Shown piece by piece: positions 39,124-50,070 of a DNA stretch of 64,000 bases. The notes under the pieces are model-generated. The model did not search any database and had not been told where the DNA came from. It worked only from the letters and a program-made list of their open reading frames with translations. The stretch spans positions 37,725,724-37,789,723 of the forward strand of contig OX637287.1 in the NCBI GenBank assembly GCA_951799445.1, read 5' to 3'. The first letter of the stretch is position 1. Every line of letters begins with the position of its first letter. This DNA comes from Pseudisothecium myosuroides (taxonomy: Eukaryota; Streptophyta; Bryopsida; Hypnales; Lembophyllaceae). The position numbers were made by a program, and so were the translations under genes.

Positions 39124-39998
39124 CTAAACCCAGAAACTCGCGAGCGAGCGTGCTACCGAATGGAAAAATCTCCAAAGCCATGCATCCCGAAAACACACCC
39201 GCGCGGCGAAAGCTCACCAAACGTCGATCGTGATCACCTGAATTTGGAAAATTGAGCAAGAAATTTGCATAGAACCCTATTAAGTTATCACGAAGGCATC
39301 ACAACTATTAAAAATAAAAGAGCACTTTGAACCCAACCGAATGTTTTTTTATGTACGATCAATCGCCAGTTGGCTACAACCAAAAAGACGTTGGCTATTC
39401 AAGTGAAGAAAATTTTACGAACAAACCAGCCAAATTACTAGTAATATTGCTTATATGACCAAGAGGCAAATTTCACCTAGTTATCACCTAGTTTTAATAT
39501 AAATATCACCCAAGTATCACCCAAGTATCACATAAGTATTGAAAAACTAACTCTAAAATGAAAAGACATTGGCTATTTTTGTGAAGAAAATTTTACTTTT
39601 TTTTCGGACAAAATAGCAAATTACTGCTGCTTATAAGACCAGTAGTTATCACCTAGTTTTGCCACCCAGGTATCAGCCGAGTATCGAGGAACTAACTGTC
39701 TAAATCTCCAACATGATAAAAAATCACCTCGTCCGTCCATGTGGCACAGACGGTGTCCTGCGTGGCCCACCCAACCAGACACCCTTATCCCCAAAACCCA
39801 AAACCCAAAAAACCCAAACCTTGCTCTCTCTTCCGAATTCCCAATTGCCTTTGCAGCAATTTTTTGACCCTTACCCTTGTTCAATCGCTTCTTCACCATC
39901 GCCACCCTCCTCTGAAGCTCACAGATTCGAATCCCACACTTCGTCCATGGCTAGACGTGCTCATTAAACCCCTCTTAAACCCTGCGTGAATTGCAGCA
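39124..39998. promoter_or_regulatory. Divergent promoter region of PEX2 and RH50
   Basis: 875 bp separate the two start codons, which face away from each other. The middle (about 39300-39700) is AT-rich and contains a repeated tatcacc-tag phrase near 39480-39540 and again at 39647-39675. Flanks are C-rich. No third gene seen. Confidence 0.5.
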
Positions 39999-42900
39999 AT
40001 GCAGTGCGTGGCCTGTTCTGGTATGCTGCAGCCACAATGTTCGTCAAATTCTCTCTCCTCTTCGTTCTGGAATGACGGTACCATTTCTAAGATTGAGTCA
40101 CAGCGTGCGCCAGTGCAGAGAATCCGGCATTTGACACAATCTGTGGCGCAGAGAGCTCGTGGGAGAGGCTCCCGTGGTAGAGGTAACAACAATTGGGGTT
40201 CCGGGACCTTGTCCAAGGATTTTCGTGGAGAATCTTTTGGTAGAGAAGATTATAGTTCGAGAAAAGAAGGGCAAGGGCAAGGTCGAGGCCGAGGTTCAGG
40301 GGGAAGTTACAGAGGCAATGGAGGTTCAAGGGGCAGCTACAGAGGCAATCGAGGTTCAGGGGGAAGTTACAGAGGCAACAGGGGTGCACGAGGTTCAGGA
40401 AATGGTACCACGAGAGGGAGAGGAAATGGTTCCTCGAGGTATGAGGAGCTTCGTCGATTAGCGGATAAGCGGATGCACGATGGTGCCTTTGAGATTTTGG
40501 ACGAAGAGACGGGCGAGAAGGTGATTGTGTGGGGAGTCGAGGATGCGGAGTCTTGGCCTAAGCCTACTGCGGAGGATTTGAATTGGAAACCTACAACAAT
40601 GGCGGTGGCTGGCGATGTTTCTGAAGAGGGTTGGTACAAGGCTATGGAAGCGTCCATGGCTGGACCCTCGGGGGCTTTCAGTGTCAAGGGCGTGCGACAA
40701 GGCGGTATGGTGGTTGCACATTTGAGATTTAGGGTTGGGCTTAGGGTTAACGGGTTTTTCTGTTTTCCTTTGCCTGAAGTTTTGTTAGCCTTATAATTTG
40801 ATGAGTTCGTTTCTTTCTCTATGTTTTCAGTAGTTTTCCTTCGGTTAGAATCTGCAATTTGGCGTGTGGATTTGATGTTTTTTCATGAATTGGTTGTGGA
40901 TGGCAGAGGATGCTCTGTCCATCACTCTAAGCGTTTTAACCAATATGTAGGAGTGTGCTTTCATTGGAAGATCACTCAGTAGAGCTCATTGCAGGGATCA
41001 ATTTAGGTACAGGAGACAAACTCTCTTGAGATCGAATTTCTCACTATGTATGAATTTCTTATGCAAAATCTGAAGTGAGAGGTTCTAGACTTTGTAAGTG
41101 ACAGTAGACAATCCCATTTGCATTCAGAGACTGGTGGCCATTTATACATTGAGCCAAGTCACGGTTATGCCCAACTTGCCAATTGAAGGCCAACTGAGTA
41201 AGAACCGAGGAGTCGTTGTTAGTAACAGGGGTCAATATAGGAGACGGTATCAGGTCTCTAAAGATTTTATTATCTTTATTGCAGTTGTCTACGATGAGGA
41301 AGAGGACGATGACGAGGAGGACGAAATGGAGGACACAGATGACGCCGAGGATGAGGATGAATTTGATGATGATCTGCCGGAAGAACCACCCCGAGTTGTC
41401 AAAACTGTAAGATCTGCGAGACTTAGGGTTTTTGGCCGGGATTTCAAACAGAAGGAGGTGCTGAAATTGGAAGCTTCGGAGGAAGTGCATTCTGAATCTT
41501 CTCGTGATGGAGCTCTAGCGCAGAAATTGAAACCGGAATTGAACGTGAATGATGTGTCAAGCTCTGTTGTTGGTGTTGAAAGCACGAGTCCTATTGACGT
41601 TGAGCAATCTTGGCCACCTGCTGGCCATCTCTTGACTGGCTCGTTCTCAGATGTAGCTCCTCTCCTTGGAGCAGAGAGTAACACTGAAAAGAGGCCTTTC
41701 TCTGATCAGAACAGCCTTTCCAATGAGGAGGATATGGAACAACAATGGCCACCAGTGGGAGCCGTGTTCTCTGGGGACTCTGGTGCTTCTTCTTCAGATG
41801 GGCATTCATCAGACGGAACAGCAAGTTTGGAAGCAAGAAGGTGGCCGTCGAGCCTGTCCGCGAACGAGAAAAGTCGAGAAACTGCTTGGAAGGATGAAGA
41901 GCGAGTTGTTCGGGAGAAAGATTGGAAACGGGGAGGTATGAATCCTGGGATCATTGACATTGACGAGGACGATGATGAGGATGAATTCAAAGGTCGAAGA
42001 ATAGGAGACCGAAAGCCTCATGATCCGGCCCCATTGCGGTCAAATCTTTTAGATGATCTGAGACTACAAACACATAAGAGGCTAGGTTCTAAAGCTGAGG
42101 TCGAAGATGGGGATAAACTTGTTGCAAAGTCAAAAGGAGATCATTCAACTGAGGAGGATTCCAGCAACGTGACTGTGCTGAAACCCCGTGGCTTTAGGGA
42201 CTTGAAGGCTCGCACTAACTACGACCCTAGCTTGGCAGCAGAGTTTTTTAGTACCAAGTCCTTCAAGGATGTGGGTGCTTCCGAGGAGATCATCGCTGCT
42301 CTGACGACTCTTCAATTAAGGAGACCTTCTGCAATTCAGGTGACTGGTGCTCAAATGCCTAGGTCCTAGACCTTGTGCATTGCAAATATTGTAGCCTTAG
42401 ATATTAGTGTTGGCGTGCTGGCCTTTCCACCCTCTTTAACCCTTATCGCTGTAATGGCCAAAAAGTGGGCGCTTCCATATCTACACACGAAATCATTTAG
42501 AATAAATCATTTAGAATGCTTCAAGGTAACAAAATGTATCAATAACAAGAAGAGACCGTGTCCTACATTTTTTAACTTTAGAAATATCTTATTAAGAGTT
42601 ACTATAATCGACTATTGGATTTCAAAGTGAACTTTATACTCTTAGCTTGGGCACTTAGGGGTTAATCACTGATTATGAATTTTGCAGTGTACATCGTACA
42701 GACAACATTATGGTGGGCATGCATTTGGAGACTGTCGCCGAACCCTATGGCCAATTTGTCGTAGTATGTATGTGTCATGGAGGTACTTCATCTTTTATTA
42801 AAAGAGTTCAAGACCATTTTGCTTATTTATCTTGAGTGATATTTTGCAGGCCATGGCATTCAAGACAATTTTGGAAGGACAGAGCTGCATTGTTGCGGAT

Positions 42901-45559
42901 CAAACAGGATCAGGCAAGACTTTGGCCTACTTAGCTCCTCTTGTTCAAATGTTGCGGGCAGAGGAAGGAAAGAGCCAAACAAAGCAACTGAATAAAAAGT
43001 CTCGAGTCCTTGTTTTGGTACCTACAAGCGAGCTTGCAGTCCAGGTTGGTGCATTTGATTTTTTTGTGTCTTTTATAGTCACTTATAGATTAAATTAGAG
43101 TAAATTAAATGCCTTGGCTTCTCGCAGTAAATATTCGGGCTATTGTATTAAATGGTAGATGTCATCCCACTTGTCATCCTTACATTGGTTATGCCTGTCT
43201 CAGGTTCTGAATGTTTGCCGGGCATTTTCAAAGGGCGGGGCCCCGTTTAGGTCCATCGTATTGACAGGTGGATTCAAATGGAAAACTCAAGTGGAAAGCC
43301 TGCAACAAGGTGCTGATGTAGTGGTTGCTACTCCAGGCCGTTTCCTTCAACACCTTGAGAAAGGTTCCCTCAAGCTTGACAATCTAAAGATGTAAGTCGC
43401 TGTGCATTCGAGATTCTTATCCCTTCTAAATCATTGTGCATGTCTGTCTTGCATTAACTTACCATTAATTATTGATTGCATGTGCAGCTTCTATCCGAAT
43501 TTCTTAGGTCTAGTTGAATTGTAGCGTTGTTGCAAATATTTGATGTCTGAAAATTATTTTTGCAGTGAAAGTCTCTAAGGTATAGGCTTGTTCTTCTTCC
43601 TTTTCTTCAATAAGTGACTAACAGTCACTTGTTTTTAAACATTACTTACTCATTTGCATCAAATTGTCATAATGCAGGGTGGTGTTGGACGAAGTAGATA
43701 TTCTGTACGATGACCAAGAATTTGCGGAAGTCTTGCAAACATTAGAGCAGGCAGCATCAAAGCGTGTGCAGTATGTGCATGTGACAGCAACCCTTCCTGT
43801 CGACATACATGACAGCCTTCTTACAAGATATCCTGATGCCATTCCTCTGATGGGACCAAGTTTGCATTGCACAGCTGTTGGCCTTCAGGAGGTCGTTATT
43901 TCTTACACCAGGACATTGCCATCTTTTGTGACACTTAATCTGCAAATCCTTGGCTTGCAGATTGTATTTCATTGGTCTTGCCTACTTATTTTAAAGTATC
44001 CTTGTGACAACCAGTGATAATAATTTCTTATTATTTTCATGGTATTTTCTTTGTGAGGGAGCAGGTGTTGGTGGACTGCAGTGGAGCGGAGGGAGAGGAG
44101 AAGACACCCGAAAAAGCCTTCTTGAGCAAAAAGGCAGTGCTCTTACAACTAGTAGATCAAAGGCCCGTCTCAAAGACAATTATTTTCTGCAATAAGGTAA
44201 GGCTGCGGTTTTAGATGCTCCACAACTAGTGAAAGGTTTGTTGAAATTGTTTGTATAAATCTACGTGATTAAATTCATATTTTTGCGCATGAAGCTTCTT
44301 GTATAAGGATTTGATGCATGGTACGAGCAGGGCTGGGAACTTACAGTTGCTCTCTTCTTTTTCTGTGTGCAGATTGAGACATGTAGAGATGTCGAAAATG
44401 CACTACAACGCCATGACCGCAGCGGTTCTAAGCTTACGGTGCTTTCGTACCATGCAGCCCTTTCACAAGAGGCGAGGCAAGAGAGTATGCAGCAGTTTCT
44501 GGAATCACAACCGAGCAAGAGTCTGTTTCTAGTCTGTACAGACAGGTACTTGATTGATATCCCCCCCCCCAGATTGCATTATCTCGCCTGTTAATGAAGT
44601 CGATACAACTAAAGTACATCAGACTTTGGGTTCTTCTTCATATCAAGGTTTTGAATGGCTTTGACCTAGGAATAATTCAAGATAATATGATTGATAGTTA
44701 GTTCCAAAAAAATGCTTAGAGAATTCTTTGAGACCCTTGGAATCTTACCAAGAAGTCAATGTCCAATCTTCTCGATTAGAGTTTGCACTCTCCCTATTGA
44801 TGTGACTCGTGATATTCTCCACCAGATATGTTCCAGTGGAGGTCTGACCGAACTGAACCTGTATCAATTGACATTTATTAGCACGCATTTCGTTGGTTGA
44901 TGGGACTTAAGAAAGATTTGTAGAAGATAGAGAATACCATGTGCGTCATTTTAAGCATTTTAGCATATGTTAAAGTGTGAATTTTTGGAGATTATTAGAG
45001 CTCCGGAGAGATCTGTAGGTACAAGAGCTAAATCAATGGAGACCAAATTTTATCACTATATACGAATTTCTTTTGCAATTTCAAAGTCGGAGGTTGCAGA
45101 CCGCTATAAGTGACCGCAGACAACCCCATTTCCATTCGAAGTCATGCTTCTACCACTTGCTATTTGAAGGCCAACTGAGTGTATGAATAGATGAGTTGAT
45201 TTTAGTAGCAGGGCCCTTACGGTTTGCTTATCCTCTACCTTACCGTCAGTGGCCCTTGGGCAGATGTTTCTGGAAGTGATTTTGCAAGGGACAAAAGAGC
45301 TAACGATGGTCTGTTGGCCTTCAGAGCTTCCCGGGGATTGGACTCCTTCGATGTTGAGCATGTGGTACTGTTTGACTACCCTCGTGATCCCAGCGAGTAC
45401 GTGAGACGAGTTGGCAGGACCGCTCGAGGTGCAGGCGGCACGGGAAAGGTCTTCGTCTTCGCTCTTGGGAAACAAGTGGCCATGGCAAGGCGCATCATGG
45501 CTCGAAATGAGAAAGGACGTCCAATTCATGATATTCCTGGGAGTGCTTACGAGACTTGA
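39999..45559 (+). CDS. RH50: DEAD-box ATP-dependent RNA helicase 50 (organelle type), 8 exons
   Basis: Exons 39999-40704, 41285-42339, 42850-43044, 43204-43391, 43678-43891, 44065-44196, 44373-44545 and 45325-45559 join to 965 aa with agreeing phases. Motifs: [10 protein letters not shown] at 603-611; Ia PTSELA at 645; TPGR at 695; II DEVD at 719-722, the variant seen in plant RH50 in place of DEAD; III TAT at 751; V ASRGLD at 889; [11 protein letters not shown] at 915. The end ([11 protein letters not shown]) also matches RH50, a plastid protein known in rRNA maturation. The N-terminus is Ser-rich (possible transit peptide), then RGG/GRG-rich (about 50-145), then very acidic (236-275). The start ATG follows an in-frame TGA at 39987. 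At 965 aa it is longer than the ~780 aa I recall for Arabidopsis, mostly in exon 2. Confidence 0.92.
40975..41233 (+). repeat. Intron repeat, copy in RH50 intron 1
   Basis: Shares with 44998-45213 the ordered phrases taggtacaagag-like, tgaatttctt-tgcaa, aagtgac-gcagacaa and gaaggccaactgagt. It ends about 50 bp before the exon-2 acceptor. Same orientation as the intron 7 copy. Confidence 0.65.
42340..42849. other. RH50 intron 2, possible worn TTAA element inside
   Basis: A TTAACCCTTA phrase at about 42437 and a CTTAGGGGTTAA phrase ending at about 42665 could be the ends of a ~230-bp relative of the TTAA MITEs. The interior does not match other copies. Confidence 0.25.
44998..45213 (+). repeat. 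Intron repeat, copy in RH50 intron 7
   Basis: Second copy of the element described in intron 1, about 110 bp before the exon-8 acceptor. Shorter than the intron 1 copy by internal deletions. No terminal repeat was recognised, so its class is open. Confidence 0.65.
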
Positions 45560-47967
45560 AGTCACATTCTTCAAGTGCACCCGTTCCTCATTGACAAGCT
45601 CAAAGGTAGGGATCCCCGAAATCGCCTTGTTTTTGTTGTTTGAGCTTAGTTTCCATTATTAGAAAAAATGAATTTTTATATGCTCTTGTGGAAAGGATAC
45701 TAATGCACCCAAGATTGCGCTCTTTGGGTACTGTATGCGAAAGTTACAAAGGGTCAAAGTTTTGACTAGTGTGTTTTCTAAAATAACATCTTTGATAACA
45801 GGTATGTATTGATATTGATTAAGGGAATGTACACCAGCTGAATAACTGACCAAGTGGCGCTTTTTATTCCCTGATTATTTTAGAAGTTCCTACTTTTAAT
45901 TTAATATGCACTATTGATGTGTTTCAGACTACAGGTGGTTGAGATGCCAAGTGTTCAACATTGAGTGCTTCCAACATTTTAATGGGAGGACCAATGAAAG
46001 TGGGGCAAGAGGAGGAGACAAAGGCGACCCCTTTCCAAATCTCCGTCTTCTCTCAATTTTCTAATAGAGGAAGATGAGTCTCCAATCACAAAGCGTATAT
46101 CTGAGTTTTCAGCTTTGAAAACTATAGGGTGACAGTCAACTTTCAAGAGGCATGAAGAACTCCATATTGTCATTCGAGCTTTGTTTTCAATTCCGTGACT
46201 TATTTAAGTAAAGATTGAGTTAGAGAATCTTCGAGAGCTAGGTGAGTTGAGTTAAACAAGGTCTGTCTAAAATTAAAATAAGAAATAACATTAACCTATG
46301 CATATATCTACAAGTGTTTCTCCTCATGTACCTGTATGTCAATTTCTGTCTGTCTGGGTTTGGGACAATTTCCAGTTTGGGACTGGGAGAGTTTAGTGCT
46401 TGGGAAAGAGGGTACTTCCCTTTCCTATAGTGTTGATTGTATTGTACTAATCGTGTTATTGACTTGTAGGAATTGCTGAATTGGCAGTGTCGTTGTTACC
46501 AGTACAATACGAAATCGTTATTGAAAGACGTGCCCATTGTTACTCAAGAGCAGGGGGTACTTTTGTTTACAACTGGAATAAGCTGACATGTACTGCATTT
46601 CTCATTAAATATGATAAATTGCAACTCTTTGCAGTTAATGGGTCTGCTGTCAGTGCTACGAATGTTGGGCTACCTCCCATCAAACTCTCAAGATTGGCAT
46701 ACTTAAGGCACCCCTTCAGGCACCTGAAAGGGATGTATATTGAAAAAACAAGTAAGTTGAATGCACCTCATTGCGACCCACTTCATTAACCGACCCCTAT
46801 AGATTCTTGCCTAAAATGTACAGAAATGTACAGCTTTCATTTTTACAAAATCTTTAATCTTCTTCTGTTAAGTGTGGTTGGACTTATTTTAATAGACCAA
46901 AAACAGGTTTTCACTTCATTGCCTTGCTTCTGGTTTTCTTTTAATTGTGGTAAACAATGAAAACACTTGTAGGTTCTACCAGAGATGAAGATGCTTCCAT
47001 GAGTTACATAATAGATGCAATACTTATGGACAGGGTCAAGGCTAGTCTAAATTGGCGTTCGAATAGCACTGCTTTAGCCCTGAGAGCTGTCTTTTTGCAA
47101 AATCATGAACATTATATGCGTACATTTAGGTTGATCAATTTGCCCCATATATACAGTGGAACAAAATAATTAGCACCGAGCAAGCACTCCGACAAGAAAC
47201 CATATGTGGTACACGAAAGAGATATCACAGCATTCGAGTACTCTTAACCTCAGTTCAAATAAGTTAGACTCCTAATGGTTGAATGCGCTTGGAAACTTGA
47301 TGCTCTCATTGAGTTCTTTAATTCCATGTCCGACACTAATCTCCTCGTTAAATCATTCTAATCTTGATCCAATATGGTAAGCGTGCGGGCATTTCCACTA
47401 CGAGCATCCAGTAAGCTAAGCTTCCTTCAAAACTCTCCTCCGATTCTTGAAGAGGTACTCACTCGATCAGTGCAGCTGTTCCACGTGAGAAAGTAGGCTG
47501 GTCGGCTAGCTGGTCCTAGCTTTTCCAATCCCTCAGTTACAGTATGACTGGGCCTGTGGGGATTCAAACTGTCGTCATCACCTGGTGGAATCTCCAATTG
47601 ATGAGCGAGTGCAAGTTACGGCCTAACACATTTGTACAGCACAAATTGGAAGGACTACAGTATAATTTTCACCAGATATATTCGCCCTCAACTTGATGAC
47701 TTTGCTGTACCTGGTTCTCCCTGGTTATCATTCAAGCAACCGCCGAACAATGCAAGTGGAGCTGGACTTATCATCATTCTTTAGATTTCGATGCAAACCA
47801 GGTGGCACGAAATGACCTTCGAATTCATGCCATTGGCATGGAAGCCAGTCGATCAAGACACAGTACAAAGGCACACTCAGGAGGATTTGAACAACATCTT
47901 GGAACTTGGCAGGAGATCGAAAGGTGATTGAGTCCGTTGTTGGATGTTTTTTGCATGGAAAGAGATA
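45560..47967. other. Intergenic DNA downstream of RH50
   Basis: Includes the RH50 3' region. Open frames of up to ~100 codons (for example 46481-46789) have no recognisable product or splice support. Confidence 0.4.
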
Positions 47968-48232
47968 AGGTAGGAGGTTCGTGCAGAGCTCGGGCTCTAA
48001 AAGCGTCCTCTAACGGACGCAAAGGTGCATTTTTCTTTCTCATTGCATCAATAATGTACAAATAGTGTACATTTCAGGAAGTGTACGCTTTTCTTGACCC
48101 ATTGCACTTCAACTTCAAAAATTCATAACTAATTCCAGGAAGCTTCAAAAAAATATGAAACGACTTCGGTTAGATGTCAATTCGGCATGAATTTTCAGCC
48201 CTTGAAATGGATGCTTTATGAACCTCCTACAT
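47968..48232. mobile_element. AGGTAGG-type MITE, copy Gb
   Basis: TA-AGGTAGGAGGTTC at the left and GAACCTCCTACAT-TA at the right. The interior gtacattt and agcgtcc phrases match Ga and Gc. Confidence 0.6.
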
Positions 48233-48589
48233 TATTTAGTGCATTGAAATTGTATAATTTTCATATGAAATGCTTGTCAAAGACATACAAGAGACGTATT
48301 GCACAAGATAGGTGTCTACAAGAAACCACTCAAATTTTTCTTCTATGTAATACATGTGGTGCAACATTTTCCGCACATGTTACTTGTGATAAATACAAGT
48401 TGCTAAACTTGCTGTCTATCCACAATGTCTCTCGAATGTTGAGCACCACAAAGGTTCCGTGCTCATTGCTATCTCTTTATCAAGGATAAACATATCCATG
48501 TCAATTACATCCCTATCAACATTTGTCAAACATTTGAGTCCAATGACCTACGTAGATAGGGACGTAATTGGGAAGCGGGTTCATAATGG

Positions 48590-48894
48590 AAAAGGAAGTC
48601 CATAAAGCACTCATTTAAGAGCTGATAATTAATTTGGGAAGGTTACACTTCTTTAAAAAAAAAATCCGTAAATTTTCCTTAAAAGAAAACTGGAATTGGC
48701 ATCTAATTCAAGTCATTTCATATTTTTTGGAGCTTTGTGAAATTAGTTATCAATTTTTGAAGTTGAAGCACATTGGTCACTACAAACATTTATCCACCTC
48801 CTGAAATGTACATTGATTGTACATTGTTGGCGCAATGAGAAAACAAATGTACCTCAGCATTAGATAGAGGACGCTTTATGAGCCTCCTCCCTTA
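48590..48894. mobile_element. AGGTAGG-type MITE, copy Gc
   Basis: Left end AAGGAAGTCCATAAAGC, right end GCTTTATGAGCCTCCTCCC-TTA. The interior is near-colinear with Ga (catttcatattttttggag, then gtacattg). Confidence 0.6.
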
Positions 48895-49315
48895 TGCTGC
48901 TGCATTTCCTTCCCCGAATCTTGATAGCATTGAAGGTGTTCTCCCGCCGTCGACCAGACCTGTTTGGCTGCTTTGGCATCGAACTGGAATCACTCAATCT
49001 GTATAATTACCTCTCATTCAATACAAGTGATTATTGTTCCTCAGCAGTTGGTCTGAACCAAAGATGATAATTAATATACAGTACCTGTAAGTTTTAAGCT
49101 TATGCCAAACGTTCCGGCTCTGTCTGTCACATGAGTTCAAAATAACCTCCTGACCTCAACCTAATGATGCAAAACCCCTGATAAATACTCTCTTAGAGCA
49201 GCGTCAGTTCGTCATCTTACACTCTTACAGCGTCTGCAATGCGAAGACAGGAACAGGGACAGTATCAAGATATCGAGATTTTGAAGTGGAGGGAGGCGGA
49301 CCTCATGCTATTCCG
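48895..49315. other. Intergenic, no gene seen
   Basis: Ordinary AT-rich sequence without recognisable repeats. Confidence 0.4.
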
Positions 49316-50070
49316 GTGACGTTTTAAAAAAATTGAGCCAATGCAAAGCTAGCAATCCAAACATCGAATGAGTTTTTCTTGCATTATGAAAAAAAAAGGA
49401 GAGGAAAAGATTCTACATTAAAAAAAAGACCTTTCATGCACAAAAGGAGAGTTTGAATTTATTGGCACACATAACAAAGCTTGAAAAGGTATGACAATTA
49501 TGACTTTTTCTTTTGTAAGTCAACTTGCGGGCTCTTCATGTTTTGCCAAATTGTCGAGTTGAGGATAGAAAATGGTAGGATCACGAATAAAGAATGACCA
49601 ATGACGGTTGCATTGGTGCGTGTTTTGGGGAATTGTCCTATCATTATATAGTTGGCATGTTGGTTCCTAATTGGTTGGATTGGAGCTACTCTTCTATTCT
49701 AAGAGTAGCCCCAATCCAACCAAAAAGTAGTATGCTAATGCTACAATGATGGTGCAACTCCAAAAAACACGCCCCAATGCAACCGGTATTGGTCTCTTTT
49801 TATTTCAAGGGGTCGCCAATATCCTTCCCAAACCTAGCAAATTGGCCAAATATGAAAAGCTCGCAACTTGGTTTACAATAGGAAAAGTCATAATTGTTAT
49901 ATCTGTTCAAGCATTGCTATGTGTCCCAATAAATTAAACCTTTCCTTTTTGCATGAAAAGTCTTTTATTAATGTAGAATCTTTTCCTTTCATTTTTCATA
50001 ATGCAAGAAAAGTCCATTGAGGTTTGGATTTCCGGCTCTGCAATGGGACAATTTTTTTTTAAAAGTCACT
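49316..50070. mobile_element. Foldback element, ~375-bp arms
   Basis: The two halves are imperfect reverse complements meeting at ctactctt-ctattct-aagagtag (49687-49709). Ends read GTGAC and GTCAC. The arms share ttcttgcattatga, ggaaaagattctacatta and ggggcgtgtttt-like blocks. A transcript would form a ~750-nt hairpin. No coding sequence. Confidence 0.75.

Noticed and set aside
41289..41990. Ser-rich minus-strand frames in RH50 exon 2
   Set aside because: They are shadows of the acidic coding run read on the other strand.
42437..42667. Further TTAA MITE in RH50 intron 2
   Set aside because: Only the ends resemble the family and the left end has a different reading; left as a note on the intron.
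46481..46789. 102-codon frame downstream of RH50
   Set aside because: No domain, ordinary intergenic composition and no matching splice sites.
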